This document shows, piece by piece, positions 14,098-23,149 of a stretch of 64,000 nucleotides of DNA. This DNA comes from Cranoglanis bouderius. Lineage: Eukaryota > Chordata > Actinopteri > Siluriformes > Cranoglanididae. The translations under genes and the position numbers were made by a program. Every line of letters begins with the position of its first letter. Position 1 is the first letter of the stretch. The stretch spans positions 13,924,256 to 13,988,255 of the forward strand of contig CM042544.1 of NCBI GenBank assembly GCA_023630585.1, written 5' to 3'. Below the pieces are notes generated by a model. That model was not told the origin of the DNA and ran no database searches. It was given only the letters and a program-made list of their open reading frames with translations.

Positions 14098-17000
14098 GGC
14101 AGTTTGCCAAAGAGCATGATTATAAGAGCAAAGTGAAGAAAATGTAGATGCACATGCAATGGAGTTATGGCAAAGGAGAAAATGTAGACAGGATAGAAGA
14201 GGTGGGTACAAAGTCAGAGAAATGAATGGACATGTGAGAAGTTGTCAATAATATCTCTATGTGTGTGTATGTATGTATGTCTGTGTGTTTACCTAATTTC
14301 TTGCAGTATTCTGCTGGTGGTGTATTAAGACAAGTGACGCCACCACTGTGACCTCCGAGATTGCACTGCTCTGTTGCCGTGGGAACGTGCCACACCTTCA
14401 CTGTGGTATCACGACTTGTGGAAGAGTATAGCATGAAGCTGTGATTTCATGGTCTATACATCAGAAGTCCTATATACAACCCTAATTCCAAAAAAGTTGG
14501 GACACTGTGTAAAATGTCAATAATAAAATAATAAAAAGAGAATGCAATGATTTGCAAATCTCATAAACCCATATGGTATTCACAACAGAACATAAAAAAA
14601 CATATCAAATGTTTAAACTGAGGAAATGTACCATTTTAAGAAAAAAATAAAGTAATTTTGAATTTGATGGCCACAACAAGTCTCAAAAAAGTTGGGACGA
14701 GTGCAACAAATTGCTGGAAAAGTAAGTGTTACTAAAAAGGAACAGCTGGAGGTTAATTGGCAATGGGTCAGTAACATGATTGGGTATAAAAAGAATATCT
14801 TAGTCTTTCTTAGTCTTTCAGAAGTAAAGATGAGCAGAGGTTCACCAATCTGCGAAAAACTGCGACTACACTTTGGGGAACAATTTCAGAATAATGTTCC
14901 TCAACGTAAAAAATTGCGAAAACTATGAATATCTCATCATCTACAGTACATAATATCATCAAAAGATTCCGAGAATCTGGAGAAATCTCTGTGTGAAAGG
15001 GACAAGGGCAAAAATCAATATTGCATGCCCATGATATTCGGGCCCTCAGGCAGCACTGCATTAAAAACAGGCATGATTCTGTAATGGAAATCACTGCATG
15101 GGCTCAGAAACGCCTCCAGAACTCATTGTCTGTGAACACAGTTCGCCGTGCCATCCACAAATGCTGATTAAATCTCTATCATTCAAAGAAGAAGCCATAT
15201 GTGAACATGATCCAGAAACACCTCCATCTTCTCTGGGCCAAAGCTCATTTAAAATGCACTGAGGCAAAGTTGAAAACTGTTCTGTGGTCAGACGAATCGA
15301 AATTTAAAATTCTTTTTGGAAACCATGGACACAGAATCCTCTAAAGAGGGCTAAAGACGAGAGGGACCATCCGGCTTTTTATCAGCGCTCAGTTCAAAAG
15401 CCTGCATCTCTGATGGTATGGGGTGCATTAGTGCCTATGGAATGGGCAGCTTACACATCTGGAAAGCCACCATCAATGCTGAAAGGTATATACAGGTTTT
15501 AGAGCAACATATGCTTCCATCCAGATTCCTTCCCATCTTTACTTCTGAGAGACTCTGCCTCTCTAAGATACCCTTTTTATACCCAATCATGTTACTGACC
15601 TGCTGCCAATCAACCTAATTAGTTGCTAAATGTTCCTCCAGCTGTTCCTTTTTAGTAACACTTACTTTTCCAGCCTTTTGTTGCTCTGTCCCAACTTTTT
15701 TGAGATGTGTTGCAGCCATCAAATTCAAAATTACTTTATTTTTTCCTTAGAATTGTACATTTTCTCAGTTTACACATTTGATATGTTTTCTATGTTCTAT
15801 TATGAATAAAACATGGGTTTATGAGATTTGCAAATCATTGCATTGTTTTTATTTACATTTTACACAGTGTCCCAACTTTTTTGGAATTGGGGTTGTATTT
15901 ACTCATTTAAAAAAAAAACTTCTAGTACCTGCCAGAAATCACAAGATTGTCCACGGCAGCTACGCAAGTGATGATGTCACTGTGACCTTTTAGAGCCCTG
16001 AGGCGAAACTTGGCTTTTTCCCACAATGCTTTAAAAGATAAGAATTCTGCATCTGGAATAGAAATATGGATACTTAAAGATTCCTTGTTTTTTAGTCTAC
16101 AATACAAGGAAATTATATCCTAAATTTGTATTACATATCACACGCCAGAATCAGAAATAAATACACTAGGGTGAGCTGTGGAGCTTTCAGATGTCTGCGC
16201 ATGAATGAATGGAGGAGTGTGTGTTTGACCTGGGTCTGGGAGCTTCCGGCTTTGTCCTCCACCCTCTCTCTCTTTTATCTCCTCTTCCGCTCCACTTTTT
16301 GTCCTATCCTGCTTTTCTTGGTGGTCTTCACGCACTAGCTTCACAGCCGGAGTGTGATCTGTGTGATGCTCTGTTCCATGCTCTCTATGGCCAACAACAG
16401 CAAACAACAGAATGAAACAACAAAGAACATTCATTCATTCATCTTCAGTAACTGCTTTATCATGGTCAGGGTCAGGGTGGAGCAGGAACCAGGGCATGAT
16501 GCGGGAATACACACTAGATGGGAAGCCAGACTATCACAGGACATTACATTCATACCCATTGTTGGAGTGTGTGTATGTGTGTGCGTGTATGGACATCCTC
16601 TACATGACTTTGTTATAACACACATTACGCCATAAAGTGGGAATGACTGTGGAGCGCCAATAAGGCGAAAGAGGAGGAATAGCTGTGTGTGCAAACATGC
16701 AAACACACACACTCAAACACCCACTCTTCATCTCTCTCATGCTTACACTTGTCTTTTCATTTTATCCTCCTCTTCGCCCACAATACCGTGGGTTTGCTGC
16801 GGGCCGGAAAGGTGCAGCAGGAGCTCGGCCAATCTGCTGCGAAGCTCCTCCTTCTTTGAGACCTGAGAGAAGGAAAGAAAGAAAGAAAAAAAGCGGTATA
16901 TACTGCTCATTCATGCAATTACCCAGAAAAAAAGTGATCTCAGTAACTTTGACCATAGCACGGTTATAAGTGGCAGATAGGCTGGTTTGAATTTCATTTC

Positions 17001-20000
17001 AGAAATTGCCGATCTCCTGAGATCCACACAGAATAGTGAGAAAAACAAAAAACATCCAGTGAGCAGCAGCTCTGTGGGTGGAAACACCTTGTTAATGAGA
17101 GCTCAGAGGAAAAAACGCCAGCCTGTTTTGAGTTCACGGGGACCAAAGTGGGCACAGGGTCATTGAAACTGGGTTGTTGAGGATTGGCGAAGGACCAGGT
17201 AACGTTTTTCATTTCTTTACCTGTCCGGTTGCAATGAGCCTGTGCCCGCTGTAGTCTCTTTCTTAGCTGATAGCAGTGGAACCCCATGTCTTCTTCTGCT
17301 GTTGTAGCCCATCCTCTTTAAGGTTTCACTACAGATTTTGACATGATTTTGCAATCACAAGCATTTTCTTTGTATTCAGGCATATAAATTGCCTATGAAA
17401 CAGCCGCTGATATGAGGGTATGAGGGAAAGCATTGCCCAATAAATGTGCTTCTGGATATCAGGATGAATTTCTGACTTTAAATGGACGCTGCACAGGGTG
17501 ATCAGTATCACAATCTGATATCCATGTCAGAAAACTGCTGTTATCTATTTTGTGCGGAAAATCATTTGCAATAGTGCCATCAGTCAGGTCTATCTATGGC
17601 TTATCTTATGGCATAGCTCATCATGCTTGTGGTGTTGCTCATTTACCATATTCATGCACTGTAGGCTGTGCTCAAGTGACTGGCTACGCTGTTTCAACCA
17701 AGGATTGCATGTTTGAACGCAGCACCAAACAGTCCAGAATAAACATCACAAAACTAAATTGGACTCAGGCGATGGAAACAGAACTAACTGAACAGTGTCA
17801 AGAGCATCCTTCGTATTCATAATCTTGAATCTCTTAGCATATAAAATTGTAAATCGTTAAAGCTGACCATTGCCTGTTTGTCACCACTGACATTTAACTT
17901 GGAATCTGCTGGGCGCTGTATGAGCGGCTCCATAGAGAATTACTTGTAGAGAGTGAGCACCTTTGAGCTTTCTGCTATCATGTTATGCAGTGTAAGCCGA
18001 CTGAACCTTCCTTTATGTAAAGCAGATGCCTCCTGGGCTCTGTAATCAAGAACTAAAAAATTAAACACAGTCCAGCTGCATTAACGAAAAAGTAATCTTC
18101 TCTAAATGCTCCTACTTGCCTTTAATAATGTGGTTGTGTGCACAAGCACACAAGTGTAGGCTATAAACAAGGAAGTAGTGAAGCACAGGCCTGATTAGAT
18201 TAGCCTGGAATTACAGCAGAGTTACTGATATGTAAGGAATAAATCATGACAAGTTGTTATAGGAAAATAATCCATACCATTACCTCCCTGAATAACAGCA
18301 AGTCCTGAAGTGTTTTATTTCTCTTATACCACAGGGAATTACCAACACTTACAAATGTTAATTTATTAATGAATGACACGTTGCGGGGGCACGGTGGCTT
18401 AGTGGTTATCACGTTTGCCTCGCATCATCTAAATCAGGTTTATTGTCAAAATATACAGACTTTCAGCTGTTTGCAATGAACAAATCAAACAAAAGCAATT
18501 GAAATAGCTCAACACAATGAATGCTTCAAGTGGTTTCCCCAAATTCAACTGAAAATGCAAAATGCAAAAATTATTCAACCCCTTCATAGCAAGCATCTTT
18601 AGTACTTAGTAGAGCACCCTTTTGCTGTTATGACCTGCTGCAAACGAGATGCATAGCCAGACAACCAGCTTCTGCCAGCATTCCTGAGGAATCTTAGCCC
18701 ATTCCTCATGAGCAATGGCCTCCAGTTCAGTAATATTCTTGGGTTTGCGTGCTGCAACTGCCTTCTTCAGATCCCACCAGAGATTTTCTAAGGGGTTCAA
18801 GTCAGGTGACTGTGATGGCCCTTGATTAGTTGCATCAAGTGTGCTTGAGACAACACCTGTTTTGCACATTTGTGCTGTTATGGGGGATTCTATTCAGGGG
18901 GTTGAATAATTTTGAGACTGGAGAAGTCATAACAAGTTGCATTTTCAGTTGAATTTGGGGAAACCACTTGAAGCATTCATTGTGTTGAACTATTTCAATT
19001 GCTTTTGTTTGATTTGTTCATTGCAAACAGCTGAAAGTCTGTAAATTTTTATAATGAACCTGATTTGCAGTGGGGGTTGAATAATTTTGATTGCAACTGT
19101 ACATTTAATTTTGTGGAATGCCTGCAAGCAAGTTAGTTCCTGTTATCACTTACATTATAGCAGCTATAAACAGTCTTTCCCTCACCAGCCTCTCTTTTCT
19201 TCTCTCTCGTGAAGTTAATAAGACAAAGAAACGCACCTTGTCATGTTACTGAAAAAACAGAACGAGCAAATTCCTCTGTCCTGAAGACCTTCCGGTGGCA
19301 AAAAATTTGTTGACCATTACAAACTTCCTCCATAAATGTTAAGTAAATGTCTCCATAAAGAAAACATCACCATAAAAAATGATTTGTTTTTCTTTGTTAA
19401 ATAAAAACAGGTTTTCTTAATCCGTGTATTGTTAAGCTTAGATTACATGGAGAGGCAGCCTTACAAATCCCTGTGACTGAACTATTGCAACAGAAACAAT
19501 AACATTTTAGAACGAGCACATTAATATAAACCTGTAATTTGTGGTACTGCCGGAACTGCTGTCAGAGCTGCTGTTATGGAAAATTAATGCACACCTTTTC
19601 ATTTGAGAATTGAACAGCTTTGTAATATAAATCTTATTAAAGCAAGAGTAGAGAAGACTGATGTCAAACCAAAACTTTCACTGTTGCCGTTTGGAAACAG
19701 TGTAACAAAAAAAACAACAAAAAAAAAAACAGTCCACTCTCTGATGGCCTCTTGCTGTGTGCATTACTTGGTGCTCTTTACAAAACACTCATCAACTATC
19801 TCACACTTGTTTCTAATCAGTTGGTGGAAATGTTGTCTTCTAGTACTCTGTGCTTAATGGTTCTACGCTTAGAAACTTCTAAGTTGCTTTGGATAAAAGC
19901 ATCTGCTACATTATTTCATACAAATGTAATAAGCTAAAAACAAAATATGAACTTAGCACTTCACCATCACGAATAAAAATCAGTGTGTGAGTGAGTGAGT

Positions 20001-23000
20001 ACATCTTCTGCGACCACAAAGTAGCCATTGAAACGTGCTGAGAAATTCTTGGCAGAATTTCAGACAAAAATACTGTGGTCACTGGAAAGCTGTGTTATTG
20101 TTTAGACAAAGACAAATGACTGATATCCAGGCTTGTCTTCTGGGAGCATGTAGCAGCTGCTAGTGTTGGCATACAGTATGTGTCCAGATATTTGGGATCC
20201 AATAAGAAAAGTCAGAATGTTGCAACTACTCTGCAATTGATCATTTATTCGTTCTCTAGTAAGCGCTTCATCCTGGTCAGTGTTGCAGTGGATGCATGAG
20301 GTGGGAATACACCCTGAATGAGATGCCAGGTCTATATCTATCACTATGTTATTACTATGTGATTATTTTATTATGGTTTCCATTTATGTTGCTTTACTAA
20401 CATAACTTTACTCTACATTTACTTTATTTTTGGGGGTGTACACCTTTCTATCATAGCCAGCATGAACTTTTTCAGCAATTTGTGCTACAGTAGCTCTTCT
20501 GTGGGATCGGACCAGACGAGCTAGCCTTCACTCCTCACAGGACAGGGTCTGAGCGCCCATGACCCTGTCGTTGGTTCACCGGTTGTCCTTCCTTGTGCCA
20601 CTTTTGGTAGGTACTAACCACTGCATATTGGGAACACCCCACAAGACCTGTCGTTTTGGAGATGCTCTGACCCAGTCGTTTAGCTATCAAAATTTGGCCC
20701 TTGTCACAGTCACTCAGATTCTTACACTTGCCCATTTTTCCTGCTTACAACACTTCAAGAACTGACTGTTCACTTGCTGCTTAATATATCCCATCCCTTG
20801 ACAGGTGCCATTGTAATGAGATAATCAATGTTATTCACTGCACCGTCAGTGGTTTTAATGTTATGGCTGATCAGTGCATGATTAGAATTACCGGGCTCAT
20901 GAAAGTTCTCCTCTTCTCTGCAAACACAATCAGTCACGTGATAACGTGGTTAGGTAACGCAGGTATTTTCAAAATGCAGACAGTTTTTTGGCTGTAAATT
21001 CTTCAGGCTGTTGCGAATGCACAGGCTTTCCATATTTTCCACAAATATCCGCGTTCTCTTTCCGTGTTACCATAAGACTTGCAAGCCTGCAGAGAAGCGG
21101 AGAAGTTTCATGAATTTTATCAATATTAAATTATTTATTATATATAAATCTTATTCAAATAGTGTCGTGGTGGAGGTGGGCTTGGTTAAATTACGTTGGT
21201 GCAGAACATGACATACAGAGCATCCGAGTGAAAGTTCAATACGTTTCTATGCTCTTGCCAGAACGTTGATATTCAACCTGCAGATATTTTTTTCCTGTGA
21301 GATTAAGTTGAAAATTAAATATTGATCATGGACTATCCAATTATGCACATTTCTTCTTCAGGAGGAAAAGCATCTAGATAAATATTTTAACAATATTATT
21401 GTTCTTTATCTGTGCTGGATACAAGTCGATGGCTTTAATGTGTTTAAAACTTTCTCCACCACTATTTTATAATCTGCCCCAAAATTTCACTAAATGTTAA
21501 TTTCAAATAAAATGTGGGGGAAAAAAGATGGGAAATAGAAGCTGGGAGCATCAAATTGCTTTAAGCAAATAATTAAAAGTACCAGACACAATCTTTTCTA
21601 TCTTCGCTAATTAATTTGCATAAAACTGAGCAGACTTCATGCAGGCTTTGTCGCTGACTTCATAATCATAGCTCCACCTTGTGTACTTCCAGGAGAAATA
21701 AGAAATGACGTATGAAAATCTGTTGCTTTTTCACTTGTCAAGATGAACCCAGTGGTCAGTGTAAGGAAGCCACCAAGTTCTCTCATTTCTCAGTTTGCAT
21801 TAATGTTTTAAGAAGGAGCCCATAAGCATAGCTTAAAAAGAAACCTTAAAATGCGAAGTGTTGTTTAGGGGGGTTAAAATGAATTGAGGTAATAACTGTT
21901 CTTCTACAAAGCTGTGTCCATGGAGACCATCGAGATGATTTTTGTACCTGTGCCTCCAGTTTTGTTTTGTTTTTTTATTACAGATAATGCTATAGAATGT
22001 GGATTTACAGCAATAATAATACAACTAAAACTTTTATTAAGTCACGAATGTGGTGCACTCATCCAGTAAACACAGTGCATATATGCAAAATCAAGTCAGC
22101 ATGGCTATAACGTAGCAGCGACATCCAGTAACCACAGAGTATGTACGGAAAACACAGTCTCTCCTAGTAACAAATGGTGGGAACCGTTATGCAGGTGAGC
22201 ATTCTGCAACCATTATGCAGGTCTAAAGTATTGTGCATGTATTAGACTCTCCCCTGCTCATGATTTGCCATTTTGAAAAAAAAAAAAAAATCACAATAAA
22301 TGATTTAATCGTCCAGAACCGATGGCCTAAGAAAGACAGGAAAACAAACATTTCCACCATATTAGGTTTAAGTTAAGTAACGGGGGGTGTAATAATATTA
22401 TCAACTATACAGCCGGGAAGACGGCAATCATGAAAACTCAGCGGGATGGTGGATTTTTAAATTATTCAACTGTAATTTCACTGTAATCGACTGTATTAGG
22501 GATGTAAATATGGTCACACTATATTTATTAGGGATGTAAATAAGGTCACACTATATTTATTAGGGATGTAAATATGGTCACGCTATATTTATTAGGGATG
22601 TAAATATGGTCACGCTATATTTATTAGGGATGTAAATATGGTCACGCTATATTTATTAGGGATGTAAATATGGTCACGCTATATTTATTAGGGATGTAAA
22701 TAAGGTCACGCTATATTTATTAGGGATGTAAATATGGTCACACTATATTTATTAGGGATGTAAAGATGGTCACGCTATATTTATTAGGGATGTAAATATG
22801 GTCACACTATATTTATTAGGGATGTAAATATGGTCACGCTATATTTATTAGGGATGTAAATATGGTCACGCTATATTTATTAGGGATGTAAATATGGTCA
22901 CGCTATAGTTATTAGGGATGTAAATATGGTCACGCTATATTTATTAGGGATGTAAATATGGTCACGCTATATTTATTAGGGATGTAAATATGGTCACGCT

Positions 23001-23110
23001 ATATTTATTAGGTTTGCCGTGGAAATTTTTAGCCCAAAAATTGTCCAAAAAACCTCATTTTAGATGTAAATATGGTTTAGGGTTGCTACTGAAGAATTTT
23101 TCCCCAAAAT

Positions 23111-23149
<39 letters not shown>

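Noticed and set aside
16138..16640. Several open frames of 60-98 codons between WD40-gene exons
   Set aside because: They overlap on both strands and cover a SINE-tail repeat and GT-rich sequence; none has splice or domain support.
18606..18869. 87-codon frame as a possible host gene
   Set aside because: SPDLNPLENLWWDL is the C-terminal catalytic motif of a Tc1-like transposase, inside inverted arms.
22496..23013. Regular repeat array as a possible CRISPR
   Set aside because: The 32-bp units are head-to-tail without unique spacers, and the context is a vertebrate intron.
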